The translations under genes were made by a program, and so were the position numbers. A DNA stretch of 64,000 nucleotides, from assembly GCF_937900395.1 (NCBI RefSeq), contig NZ_CALCDX010000045.1, positions 1-64,000 of the forward strand. Reading direction: 5' to 3'. The stretch comes from an uncultured Caulobacter sp. (GTDB lineage: Bacteria > Pseudomonadota > Alphaproteobacteria > Caulobacterales > Caulobacteraceae). The notes beneath the pieces were generated by a model. The model ran no database searches. It was not told the DNA's origin and saw nothing but the letters and a program-made list of their open reading frames with translations. This document shows positions 11,543 to 19,645 of the stretch, one piece after another (the first letter of the stretch is position 1; every line of letters begins with the position of its first letter).

Positions 11543-11942
11543 GTGGTCCCCACCAGTCTCAACGTTCGGGTCTTTGCCCGATGATTTAGAAAGCCTTTAC
11601 TAAATCGGCGCTCATCGAACAACCGCTCGCGGGGGTTGTTAACCAACCTTTTTTCGCGGAAAGGCGATTTCTGAGCGCTGGACGGACATTTTCGCCCTAA
11701 TGACAGGCGCCGCCACAGCATTTCGGTAGAGTTCAGTTAAAAAGAATATCGTGCGCGTCTGATCGAATTGTGACGAAACGCACACGGGAGCACTCTACCT
11801 CGACACGAACTCAGTGGAGTTCTTGGCCGTACAGCCTCTGCTGTGGGTCACGCGTTAAACACTCATTGGCCATGAGGCCCGGCAAGCGTCCCGCTGGTGG
11901 CAGTCACCCTCATCCATCGGCCGATCGTGCGCGAGCTACTTT
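11543..11942. other. Intergenic region between galE and the sugar transferase
   Basis: Four hundred bases without a supported gene. On the minus strand it separates galE from the initiating transferase and should contain the promoter of the latter. A short hairpin (GGTTG-TTAAC-CAACC) followed by TTTTTT lies near 11635-11655 on the plus strand, with no plus-strand gene before it, so its role is unclear. Confidence 0.4.
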
Positions 11943-12917
11943 TCAGCGGGCTTGAACTTTGTGCCAGCGCCATGCGCTGGATAGGATCGCATCGAGATCG
12001 CGCGAGGGCGTCCAGCCGAGCACCTGCCGCGCCTTGGTGTTGTCGGCGACCAGCACGGGCGCATCGCCAAGGCGGCGCGGCGCCATCTGCAGCGGCAGCG
12101 GCTTCCCGGTGGCGCGAACAACCCCGTCGACCAACTCGCGCACGGTGGCGCCAGTCCCCGACCCCAGATTGAACGCTTCCGAAGATCCGCCCGCCAGCAA
12201 CCGCTTCAGAGCCATGACATGAGCGTCGGCTAGGTCCAGCACGTGGACATAGTCGCGCACGGCCGTACCGTCGCGAGTGTCGTAGTCATCGCCGAAAATC
12301 GTGAAATTCGGCCGCTGCCCCAGAGCCGCCTGGATCGCCAGCGGGATGGCGTGGGTCTCGGGCTCATGCCACTCGCCGATCCGCCCTTCAGGATCGGCCC
12401 CAGCGGCGTTGAAGTAGCGCATCACCGCGCTTCTAAAGCCGACATGACGATCATAGTCGGCCAGGGCCTGCTCGACCATCAACTTGCTGCGACCATAGGG
12501 GGTCAGAGGCGCCTGAGGGTGGCGCTCATCCATCGGCACGGCCACCGGCTCGCCGAAAGTTGCGCAGGTCGAGGAGAAGACCATGGCGTTGACGCCGGCG
12601 CGGCGGGCGGCCTCGATCACGGTGATAGCCCCGCCGACATTATGATCATAGAAGGCGCCAGGATCTTTCACCGACTCCCCAACCTCGATGCGGCCGGCGA
12701 AGTGAAGAACCGCGACCGGCGCATGAGCGGCGAACACAGCGTCCAGGCGCGCGGCGTCGCGGATATCGCCGACTTCCAGAGGCCCCCATTGCACGTGCTC
12801 ACGATGGCCGTTGGACAGGTTATCGAACACGACCGGCCGAAATCCGGCCGCCGCGAGAGCCAGGCAACAATGCGATCCGACATAGCCGGCCCCGCCGGTC
12901 ACCAAGACAGTCTGCAT
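11943..12917 (-). CDS. galE: UDP-glucose 4-epimerase
   Basis: Interconverts UDP-glucose and UDP-galactose with bound NAD, supplying galactose donors for surface glycans. The Rossmann motif GGAGYVGSH starts at residue 8, the catalytic SSTCATFG segment lies near 115-122 and the YGRSK (YxxxK) pair near 143-147. DNLSNGHREHVQWG and YFNAAGADPEGRIGE are further GalE hallmarks. At 324 residues it is of normal length. It begins at ATG 12917 and is transcribed in the same direction as the cluster but is 400 bases away, so it may have its own promoter. Confidence 0.95.
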   Translation of the reverse strand: MQTVLVTGGAGYVGSHCCLALAAAGFRPVVFDNLSNGHREHVQWGPLEVGDIRDAARLDAVFAAHAPVAVLHFAGRIEVGESVKDPGAFYDHNVGGAITVIEAARRAGVNAMVFSSTCATFGEPVAVPMDERHPQAPLTPYGRSKLMVEQALADYDRHVGFRSAVMRYFNAAGADPEGRIGEWHEPETHAIPLAIQAALGQRPNFTIFGDDYDTRDGTAVRDYVHVLDLADAHVMALKRLLAGGSSEAFNLGSGTGATVRELVDGVVRATGKPLPLQMAPRRLGDAPVLVADNTKARQVLGWTPSRDLDAILSSAWRWHKVQAR

Positions 12918-13700
12918 AAAAACTTCTCCGAACCGCGACGTTAGCTGTCGCGGGCCAGCCGTCAGTTAGGCGTTTCGTCGACGGAGGGCGTAGAATGGTT
13001 TCCAGCGGGCCGCGATAGCACCGTCAGTGTCCGCCATTCGATATAGCCGCTGTTCGCTTCGATGCGTTAGCGTCGTCGCATAAATCCTTATGTTGGGCGC
13101 CGGCGCCCAATCGGCTCCCGCCGGTCCCGACATCACCACCAGGGACAACATATCAGGTGCGACCATGCGGCAGTATCGCGGCTAGAGACATGGACATGAG
13201 CCGCCTACGGGTCGCCAGTCGTCGGCCTACTATCGCATCTTCGTTGATAAGACGCCCATCAGTCTGGTGCAGCTAGAATGGAGTGAGCATCGCCTCGCCG
13301 CCCGCAACTGCGTGGTCCCTAGTAGGATGGAAGGCTGTCGAGTGTAGTCGGTCGGACCACCAAGCAGGTGTCTCACCAAATGCACATGACGCCGCCTGAC
13401 GGGCACCTGGCCACAGACCACCTAAAAAAGGCCGGGGCCTGTGGCGCCGATGGCCTCAACTGCCCACGCATGCCGGCCTAACAGAGGCATCGATCGCGTC
13501 GTCGCGGGCCTCAACAAGGTCTAGTCTGACGGCGCTTACCCGCGCCTGCCAGCGTCGTTCGGAAGACTTTTCCATCGCAAACGGCCCAAAAACCGCCCAG
13601 CAGCAGCGGCGGGAACCGTGGGTACAAATGGGGGTAGAAAAGCCGAAAGCTCTTAAAACACGATGATTTCGTCTCCATATAGCGGACACCCACGCCGCGC
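12918..13700. other. Non-coding junction between galE and the integrase gene
   Basis: About 780 bases with no convincing gene. Short reading frames are present but lack domains and ribosome binding sites. The right end (13619-13672) holds GGGTACAAAT next to GGGGTAGAAA and, further on, AACACGATGATTTCGT, which recurs in similar form near the other end of the element and may be an integrase binding site. No intact tRNA gene is visible, although a tRNA-Cys would be expected at the left end of this element. Confidence 0.45.
13622..13672. promoter_or_regulatory. Candidate integrase arm-type binding sites
   Basis: Two near repeats, GGTACAAATG and GGGGTAGAAA, stand side by side just downstream of the integrase stop, and AACACGATGATTTCGT follows at 13657-13672. 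A 14-of-16 match to the last motif lies at 19464-19479 and ACAAATGGG recurs at about 19499, near the other element end. Paired motifs at both ends are typical of tyrosine-recombinase arm sites, but this is inference. Confidence 0.3.
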
Positions 13701-14930
13701 TCAGGTTGCAAACCGCCTGGCCGCCAACCGTTCCGCCGTGCGCCGGGCGATCACTTTCCGGTCCGCATAGACGTCGAGCGAAGCGAGATCCCGCAAGGTA
13801 TGGCCTGTGCACATCGCCACCTCCGTCGGCGACCACCCTTCCGAGAGCTTACGTGTGACGAAGGTTCCCCGAAGGTCGTGGAAGGTGACCCCCTTTATTC
13901 CGACACGTCTGCAGATGAGCTGCCAAGCGGAGCGAAGCGTGCAGCCTGGGTTGTTCCAGAGCCGCCCCGACTCTGATCGCAGGATGGGGCCGCTATGCTC
14001 GCCTGGGACGGCGTCGAGGTGCTTTTGCAGCGCCGGGCTGATCGGCACGGCGACGACCGCGCCGGTCTTGGATTGTTTCAAATGCAGGATACCGTCCTGG
14101 ATGTCCGCCCAGGTCAGACGAATGACGTCGCCCTGACGCTGACCGGTCTCCAAAGCGAGCATCAGCGCCAACTGCATGTTCGGCGGCGCGGCCGCCATGA
14201 AGGCGCTGATCTGGTCATCGCTCCAGGAATTGGCGCGCGGCGCGTGGCGGTAGAGCTTATCGACGCGGGCGGCCCTGTTGATATCGATGAAGCCGCGACG
14301 GCAGCCCCACGACAGCAAGACCTTGAACACCGAGACCGCATAATCGGCTTGACGGGGCGAAGAGGCGTAGCCGTCGCGCCAGGCGAAGACCTCGCGGGAG
14401 AAGTCCCGCGCCTCGATCTCCTCGAAGGTCCTTCCGCCAAAAGCCTCCTGAACCTTGTCGAGCCAACGACGATAGTCCGTCTTGGTGGTTTGGCGCAGCC
14501 GGGCAAAATCGGCCGACGTCTTGTAGCGGTAGATTAGGTTGGCGACCGTGCCCTCTGGGGGCGCGCGCCGATCCCGCCCCAGAAGCTGCGTTACCGCCTT
14601 GTCGAACGCCGGCGTGCCGAGGCGCCCGAGCGGAACGGCCTCTTTTCCTCGACCATAGTAGCCGTACCGCGCCACGCTGCCGTTGCTCAGGGTTTTGACC
14701 TGAAATCGCACCCCCTTGGGAAGGTCGTGCTCTTCGCGAATGGATTTCGCCTTGGCCCGCGTCGCCTCGTCGGTGGCCTCGAGCGGCGGCTCTTTCGCCA
14801 GCTTGGCGGTGAAGGACAAGGATCCGTCAGGGTGCGAACGGATTTCGCCGATTTCGACGCCCTGGGCCTGCGCTTCCAGCAACGCCTTGCGGATCTGTGC
14901 GGGGGTGAAGGGGATCTTGTGCGACGCCAT
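13701..14930 (-). CDS. Tyrosine-type site-specific integrase
   Basis: A phage-type integrase of 409 residues that would catalyse insertion and excision of the element. An N-terminal arm-binding DUF4102-like part and a SAM-like core-binding region (about 110-205) precede the catalytic domain. Catalytic residues are visible: Arg in LETGQRQGDV near 265, His and Arg in FHDLRGTFVTRK near 350, His in TGHTLRDL near 374 and the Tyr in LDVYADRK near 385. ATG 14930 is preferred over a frame start at 14981 because AGGAG lies eight bases upstream. The gene is read toward galE; the attachment-site fragment lies at the far end of the cassette. Confidence 0.92.
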   Translation of the reverse strand: MASHKIPFTPAQIRKALLEAQAQGVEIGEIRSHPDGSLSFTAKLAKEPPLEATDEATRAKAKSIREEHDLPKGVRFQVKTLSNGSVARYGYYGRGKEAVPLGRLGTPAFDKAVTQLLGRDRRAPPEGTVANLIYRYKTSADFARLRQTTKTDYRRWLDKVQEAFGGRTFEEIEARDFSREVFAWRDGYASSPRQADYAVSVFKVLLSWGCRRGFIDINRAARVDKLYRHAPRANSWSDDQISAFMAAAPPNMQLALMLALETGQRQGDVIRLTWADIQDGILHLKQSKTGAVVAVPISPALQKHLDAVPGEHSGPILRSESGRLWNNPGCTLRSAWQLICRRVGIKGVTFHDLRGTFVTRKLSEGWSPTEVAMCTGHTLRDLASLDVYADRKVIARRTAERLAARRFAT

Positions 14931-15071
14931 GGAAGAGCTCCTCGGACGATCAAGAAAATGGCGTTGGGGTAGCCCCGACAAGTCCGGGAACGATCCCGGC
15001 TAGCTGCGGCGAAGAAAGAGAAACAATCGGCGGCGATCGGCGGTCCGCCGACGGCTCCCGCCCTAGCTTCG

Positions 15072-15590
15072 TCAACATGGCGGGAGGCTAGGCGGCAGGT
15101 ATGGCGCTCCACAGCCGGGGCATGTCGCCTCCGACAGATAGGCCATCGCCCGCCTCACCAAAGGCGCGGTCGGCCCCGGCTCATGGACGTCCATTCGCGA
15201 GGCGATCAATAAGAGGCTGGCCGCCTCATGCAGATCGCGAGGCGTCCGCGCCGCAATCGTCTTGAACAGGGCCTTCCGCTCCGCCCCGAGGCCATCAAGC
15301 TCGCGCTCGATGGCCTCCATCTCCGGCGCCATGGGCAAGCCGCGTCGTTGGCGGTCGTCCATCCGGAAATAGTCATAGCCGGACGCGGCCAGGATCTCCA
15401 AAGCCGCCCATCGCCGCGCCAGTTCATCTGTTTTGAAGTCACTTGCCAACCAACGACCGCATAGGGCGACCAGGTCGTCGAGCGGGTTGAGCGCCCCCTT
15501 CCGGGCGCCGCACGCCAATGGCGTAGCCGACGCCGCGCCCAACACGGTTCGGCGTGAAATGGCGGCGGGATCTTTCTTTCCATTGGACAT
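15072..15590 (-). CDS. Hypothetical protein with twin-arginine motif
   Basis: A 172-residue protein of unknown function. The N-terminus has SRRTVLGAASATPLACG (residues 12-28), which resembles a Tat motif but lacks a long hydrophobic stretch, so export is doubtful. The middle is charged and helical, with a tryptophan-containing pair of helices. The C-terminus carries CPGCGAPY followed by a final Cys, a possible metal or disulphide site. Small proteins of this kind recur beside tyrosine integrases in alphaproteobacterial elements. It is co-directional with the integrase, about 140 bases upstream, and divergent from the XRE regulator. Confidence 0.6.
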   Translation of the reverse strand: MSNGKKDPAAISRRTVLGAASATPLACGARKGALNPLDDLVALCGRWLASDFKTDELARRWAALEILAASGYDYFRMDDRQRRGLPMAPEMEAIERELDGLGAERKALFKTIAARTPRDLHEAASLLLIASRMDVHEPGPTAPLVRRAMAYLSEATCPGCGAPYLPPSLPPC

Positions 15591-15618
15591 GACGGGGCTC
15601 CCGGCGCGAGCGCTCGGT

Positions 15619-15638
15619 CCGATCTATGTTAGGATCGG
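15619..15638. promoter_or_regulatory. Inverted repeat in the divergent regulator promoter region
   Basis: CCGATC and GATCGG, separated by eight bases, form a perfect six-base inverted repeat between the divergent Tat-motif gene and the XRE regulator gene. The position suits an operator for the regulator. Short repeats of this size also arise by chance. Confidence 0.3.
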
Positions 15639-15719
15639 GCGGATTCGAGTTCTGAGTGCTCAAGGGTGCGCACAGGGAACCAACAAAGTCAATACCACGT
15701 GCGCAAGGACGCTCCATCC

Positions 15720-15956
15720 GTGTCGATTATAACGCCCCTGCAGCTAAAGCTTGCTCGTACAGCGCTGGGCTTGGGCGTACGCGAGCTGGCCGCTGCGGCT
15801 GACGTGGCGCCATCGACGGTCCAGCGGTTTGAGTCTGGAAAAGGCGACATGCATTCACGCACTCTCGATAAGGTGCAGCGGGTTCTGGAGGACGGCGGCG
15901 TGATCTTCATCAGCGCCGACTCGGCTGGCGGCCCAGGCGTGCGGCTTCGCTCGTAA
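15720..15956 (+). CDS. Small XRE-family helix-turn-helix regulator
   Basis: A 78-residue protein that is almost entirely one helix-turn-helix domain. ITPLQLKLARTALGLGVREL leads into AAAADVAPSTVQRFE, the recognition helix, and the end VLEDGGVIFISAD is the usual short strand of this group. GTG 15720 is chosen because AAGGA lies ten bases upstream and the longer frame from 15666 adds residues not seen in the family. It probably controls genes of the element, either the divergent minus-strand pair or the mobilisation genes downstream. Target unknown. Confidence 0.8.
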   Translation: MSIITPLQLKLARTALGLGVRELAAAADVAPSTVQRFESGKGDMHSRTLDKVQRVLEDGGVIFISADSAGGPGVRLRS

Positions 15957-16260
15957 GAGCCAGGACCTGAAAGGTCGGGGCTCGCCCTGAAGCGCTTGGA
16001 GAGCCTCTTGCCGGGCGCTCAGGTGAGGGTCAAGGGCGGCTTCGCCGTCGCTCCGCGATGGCGCCGCAGGCGCCACCCTTGACGCTCGCCTGAGCGTCCG
16101 GCCCTCGTTCCACCAAGCGCTCCAGGGCGGAAAGTCTTCGAGACGGAACGGACAACCGTCCCAATTCTATCCCATAGCTTCTCTTTGCACGCCAAAGGCT
16201 CCAGGACGCTTGCAAGTCCCCCCTGGCCAGGAACCCTGTCGACGAACCGGGAGCCAGGAT
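15957..16260. other. Intergenic region with large inverted repeat, upstream of mobilisation genes
   Basis: About 300 bases without a gene. It holds the long inverted repeat at 15985-16127 and the presumed promoter of the DUF2840-CopG pair. Given the nearby relaxase gene, it is a candidate location for the origin of transfer. Confidence 0.45.
15985..16127. repeat. Long imperfect inverted repeat (56-base arms)
   Basis: The left arm 15985-16040 matches the reverse complement of 16072-16127 at about 43 of 56 positions with no gaps; the inner 30 bases and outer 16 are best conserved (TCAAGGGCGGC at the inner left, GCCACCCTTGA at the inner right). The spacer of 31 bases is itself GC-rich and partly palindromic. 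It could be an oriT-type structure, a strong transcription terminator between the XRE gene and DUF2840, or the trace of a small mobile element. Confidence 0.75.
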
Positions 16261-16752
16261 ATGGACGAGCCTGCGGAGACGACGTGCGTCGAGCTGATCT
16301 GGCTGAAGGGCCGGCTTCAACGTTGGATCCGCTTTGGCCGCCCTGCCGCGGAAGTAATCCACGACCGCCGCCGCCGCACCCTCATGTTTCGGGAGGGCTC
16401 CATCTTCGCCCTGGTCCATTGGGAAGCCGGCGAATACGGCACGACCCTCTCGCGGCTCTGGGTCCTGCGCGCCGCCCCGCCGGGCGATCCCTTCGACCAC
16501 GTTCCGTTCGTCAACCCCGGCGCCGAAGTCCTCCTCGACCTAAAGACCTGGGTGAAGGTCCGCGCCGGCCTGGACGCCATCGACGCCATCGAGGCGCTCG
16601 GCATCAATCCCGAGCGCGTCTGCCCCGACCACTGGCGCCATATCGGCGGCCGGATCGCCGTCGCTGAACCGGCGTCGTCCTACACCCGCGCCCGCCATCG
16701 CGCCTGGCTGTCGCGTAAGCGCCTTGGATTGATCGACGAGGCCGTCGCATGA
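16261..16752 (+). CDS. DUF2840 protein of mobilisation cassette
   Basis: A 163-residue protein of the DUF2840 family, found with RlxS-type relaxases and CopG proteins in alphaproteobacterial plasmids and integrative elements. Recognisable segments are VELIWLKGRLQRWIRFGRP near the N-terminus, GSIFALVHWEAGEYGTTLSR in the middle and PDHWRHIGGRIAVAEP near residue 125. The biochemical role is unknown. ATG 16261 gives the family N-terminus. The stop overlaps the CopG start (ATGA), so the two are translated together. In complete elements a TraF-type peptidase gene usually follows or precedes; none is seen here. Confidence 0.85.
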   Translation: MDEPAETTCVELIWLKGRLQRWIRFGRPAAEVIHDRRRRTLMFREGSIFALVHWEAGEYGTTLSRLWVLRAAPPGDPFDHVPFVNPGAEVLLDLKTWVKVRAGLDAIDAIEALGINPERVCPDHWRHIGGRIAVAEPASSYTRARHRAWLSRKRLGLIDEAVA

Positions 16753-17183
16753 AGGTCGAGACCAAGGTCTATCTGCCCGCCGATCTGGCCAAGGCCCTCG
16801 ACCAACTGTCGATCCGCACCCGTCGACCCAAGTCGGAGATCGTGCGCGCGGCCCTGGCCTCATTCATGTCGCCAGACGGCGCTGAGCGCACGGAAGCGGC
16901 CTTGCTGCGCCGCCTGGACCGGATGAACAAACACATGGAGCGGTTGGAACGCGAAGCCCAGGTCGGCAACGAGGCGCTGGCGATCTTCATCCGTACCTGG
17001 CTTGGCGCGACGCCCGTCGTCTCAGCCGCCGATGAGCCGGCGACGCGGGCGCTGGGCCAGAAGCGCTATGGCAACTTCATCCAGGCCCTGAACCGTCGTC
17101 TCAGCAGCGGGGCCTCGCTCTCCGATCAGGCTTTCGAGCCTGGCGGCCTTGGACTCGATGGCGACGAGCCGACCGGGCGTTAG
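16749..17183 (+). CDS. CopG-type ribbon-helix-helix protein of mobilisation cassette
   Basis: A 144-residue protein with an N-terminal ribbon-helix-helix DNA-binding domain (VETKVYLPADLAKALDQL, then RRPKSEIVRAALASF). A coiled-coil-like stretch RRLDRMNKHMERLEREA follows near residue 55-72. The family accompanies RlxS relaxases and is thought to bind the transfer origin or repress the mobilisation operon. It overlaps DUF2840 by four bases and its 3' end overlaps the convergent relaxase gene by four bases. Confidence 0.87.
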   Translation: MKVETKVYLPADLAKALDQLSIRTRRPKSEIVRAALASFMSPDGAERTEAALLRRLDRMNKHMERLEREAQVGNEALAIFIRTWLGATPVVSAADEPATRALGQKRYGNFIQALNRRLSSGASLSDQAFEPGGLGLDGDEPTGR

Positions 17184-19186
17184 ATGCCGAGGCCTCGGCT
17201 GCGCCCGAGCCGCCAGGAGATGTTCCCGCCCATCTCGACCGTGCCGGCGATGTCCTGGCCCTGATAGCGCTCCATCACCGGCCGCCATGGCACGAGCGCG
17301 AAGTCCATATGGCCTTCGATCACCGCGAACTTGCCCGACGCCAGTTGCAGGCTATCGACCAACTTGCCGCGCACCGCCTCGCCGGGCTCGGGCATCCGGA
17401 ACGGCACGTTCCGTTCCTTGGCCATGGCCTCACCGCGCCGGCTGATCTCCTGACGCTCCAGCGTCGCCAGCAAGTCTGGCTTGGCGCGCCAATCGCCATC
17501 GACGCCGCGCGTGGCGTGACCCTGGCGAAGCAAGGCGTCCCGCCGCCGATCGAGGGCGCGCTCGACCTCTGCGCCAAAGCCCTGCGGTGCGGCCTCTAGC
17601 CGCCCGCCGCCGACGAGCTGACGATCGAGCCAGGTCGCGCCATCGCTGCGGATCTGGCTTTCCAGGTCGAAGGCCGACAACAGGCGCACCTGTGATCGGC
17701 GGCCCTGTTCGAAGGCCTCGGCGCGGGCTGCGAAGTCCCTGGGAATGCTCCAAACGTCCTCGCTCCATCGCTCCACGACACCGGCCCGGCGTAGCGCCTC
17801 CAGCCTGCGGGCGTGGGCTTCGACGAGATCGTCGGCGTTGGCGCCAGGCGGGAGCTTCATCTCGCCGCTGAGCAGCCGCTGGCGGTGGTCGCTGGGGCGA
17901 TAGACGCCATCCTCGGCAAGGGCGGCGATGGTCCTGTCCGCTGGTCGGCTGGCGGGTCTGGCGCCGGTCTCGACGACAGCGCCGATGCGAATCTCGGCGG
18001 CGGTGTCGCCATCGACCTCGACATGCCGAACTCGGCCGTCGATCCCATCGACCACCAGGCCGACACGATCGCCCAACTCGTCGGTCAGCCGCTTGTCGAT
18101 CACCCGCCCGGCCTTGGGCGTCGAGGGCTCGCCCGCCCCGTCGATAACGAAGGCCTCGGGGTTGGCCTCGCGACCGCGCCGGCTGACCGCTCGGCTCATG
18201 GCGCGGATGATGTCTCCGCGCTCGCCAAGGCCGCGCAAGGTCGGCTCAATATCATCGGCGAGCCTCCACACGCCGGGAGAGACCTGCTCGGCGAGGTCCA
18301 TGCGTTCCAGGGTTCTTAAGCGGCCCTGGCGCAAGGTCGCCTCTTGATCGCCGCCCGCCTGGCCGGCGACTGGCCGCATGTCGATGGTGCGCGCAGCGCT
18401 CATGTCGGCGACGAGGCCGCGGTCGATATCCGTGAAGCGCTCGGCGGTGATCTCGGCCTCGCGCTTGCGGGCGATCTCCTGCTCGGTCTGTAGCCCAAGC
18501 TCCAAGGTCGCCAGCTCCTGGGCGCGATGGCGAAGGCCGTGGGTCAGGTAGTCCTGGGCGATGATCAGGTCCTTGCCGAACTCGTCCTTGCCCCGGACCA
18601 CGACATGGCTGTGCGGGTGGCCGGTGTTGAAGTGATCGACCGCCACCCAATCGAGCTTGGTCCCTAGGTCGCGCTCCATCTGCCCCATGAGGTCGCGGGT
18701 GAAGGCGCGCATGTTCGAAAGGTCCGCGCCATCCTCGGGCGCGACGATGAACCGGAACTGGCGGCGATCGCCGGCGCCGCGCGCGGTGAAGGCCGCGCCG
18801 TCAACGCCCTCGCCGTCACGATCATAGAGGCTGGCGGGCTGGCCATCGCGGGTGACGCCATCACGCACGAGGTAGCGCAGATGCGCGCCGGCCGCCTGGC
18901 TTCCAAGCTTCAGGGCCGCCATGCGGGTCTTGATGACGACGCGGCGATAGCCGGCGGCGCCGCCGCGAAACTTCAGCGCGTTGGCGGCGTCCTGACCTCT
19001 GCCGATCCGCGAGCACCGGCCGGGGGATCCTGAGCGTCTGGCCGGGCCAGGCCCGCCTGATCGCGAGACCGTCCGCGCAGGCTTGGCGATAAGGCGCGAG
19101 AGGCGCTGTCCACGACCTACGGCTTGCCGTCCGTCGCTACGGATGCAGCCCGGCCGGATCTCGAAGTCCAAGAGGTGGTCGTCCAT
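17180..19186 (-). CDS. RlxS-type relaxase / mobilisation nuclease (DUF3363)
   Basis: A 668-residue relaxase that would nick the transfer origin and lead the strand out of the donor cell. The N-terminus FEIRPGCIRSD and the SRIGRGQ segment match RlxS proteins. The metal site is FNTGHPHSHVVVRG near residue 195-210, a His-x-His cluster typical of VirD2-like and RlxS relaxases. The C-terminal half is the DUF3363 region (RVGLVVDGIDGRVRHVEV). It looks full length, in contrast to the missing secretion genes. It reads away from the attachment site and ends on top of the CopG gene, tail to tail. Confidence 0.88.
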   Translation of the reverse strand: MDDHLLDFEIRPGCIRSDGRQAVGRGQRLSRLIAKPARTVSRSGGPGPARRSGSPGRCSRIGRGQDAANALKFRGGAAGYRRVVIKTRMAALKLGSQAAGAHLRYLVRDGVTRDGQPASLYDRDGEGVDGAAFTARGAGDRRQFRFIVAPEDGADLSNMRAFTRDLMGQMERDLGTKLDWVAVDHFNTGHPHSHVVVRGKDEFGKDLIIAQDYLTHGLRHRAQELATLELGLQTEQEIARKREAEITAERFTDIDRGLVADMSAARTIDMRPVAGQAGGDQEATLRQGRLRTLERMDLAEQVSPGVWRLADDIEPTLRGLGERGDIIRAMSRAVSRRGREANPEAFVIDGAGEPSTPKAGRVIDKRLTDELGDRVGLVVDGIDGRVRHVEVDGDTAAEIRIGAVVETGARPASRPADRTIAALAEDGVYRPSDHRQRLLSGEMKLPPGANADDLVEAHARRLEALRRAGVVERWSEDVWSIPRDFAARAEAFEQGRRSQVRLLSAFDLESQIRSDGATWLDRQLVGGGRLEAAPQGFGAEVERALDRRRDALLRQGHATRGVDGDWRAKPDLLATLERQEISRRGEAMAKERNVPFRMPEPGEAVRGKLVDSLQLASGKFAVIEGHMDFALVPWRPVMERYQGQDIAGTVEMGGNISWRLGRSRGLGI

Positions 19187-19601
19187 GGCGCCAGCTTGCG
19201 CTCATGGCCTCCAGCGGCAAGCGTGGCCGGGAGTAGGGCCAACTATGGCGTAGAAAAAGAAAGATTCCGGTCGCCCGGCGAGACCAGCCCCGCCGCTGGT
19301 GGTCTTGGAAATTCCAGTGTGCAGACAACCGCGTGTGGGACCGTTGGGCCCGGACGCTTCAATCTTGCCGTCACCTAAAAAACCACCTTAGAGCGCTCAA
19401 TATGCGTCAATCTAGTTTGCCGAAATTCAAGCCAGAAATCTTGAACGTCGACGAATCCCCCAGAACACGATAATATCGTACAAAGAGAAACCCCGGCGAA
19501 CAAATGGGTTATTGTAGGAAAGTTTTCCCCATCAGATTTTAAACGACTTTCGATTTCTCGATCTACATCTACAATTTTCTATAACTTGCCCAAGTTTACA
19601 C
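19187..19601. other. AT-rich non-coding right end of the element
   Basis: About 415 bases between the relaxase start and the tRNA fragment. The last 250 bases are markedly AT-rich and contain AACACGATAATATCGT (19464-19479, with perfect ACGAT/ATCGT arms) and ACAAATGGG (about 19499), both similar to motifs beside the integrase gene. No gene is supported. It is probably the recombination and relaxase-promoter region. Confidence 0.5.
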
Positions 19602-19645
19602 CTGCAAATCCGCGCCCGCCGGTTCGATTCCGGCCCGGGCCTCCA
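19602..19645 (+). other. attR-like 3' fragment of tRNA-Cys(GCA)
   Basis: The sequence begins with the anticodon loop CTGCAAA (anticodon GCA), continues with the TCCGC stem half, a four-base variable loop, a perfect T-arm (GCCGG-TTCGATT-CCGGC), the acceptor strand CCGGGCC, discriminator T and an encoded CCA. The bases before it do not form the matching 5' anticodon stem or D-arm, so this is not a working tRNA but a duplicated 3' half. That is the normal trace of a tyrosine integrase that inserts into a tRNA gene and rebuilds the gene at the other end. Confidence 0.85.

Larger units (their letters stand above)
13701..19645. mobile_element. Reduced mobilisable element integrated at tRNA-Cys
   Basis: The span holds a tyrosine integrase, a Tat-motif hypothetical, an XRE regulator, DUF2840, CopG and an RlxS relaxase, and its right end is a 3' fragment of tRNA-Cys. 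That combination is the core of alphaproteobacterial integrative conjugative elements, here without type IV secretion, coupling protein or TraF genes, so at most it could be mobilised by a helper. The left boundary is not defined; 13701 is only the integrase stop. The true left end may lie near 13600 or, if the intact tRNA is outside the window, left of position 1. Confidence 0.65.

Noticed and set aside
12960..13090. Possible remnant of a second sugar transferase
   Set aside because: A short minus-strand stretch (GYIEWRTL) recalls the end of the 10889-11542 transferase, but the likeness covers about ten residues only and could be chance.
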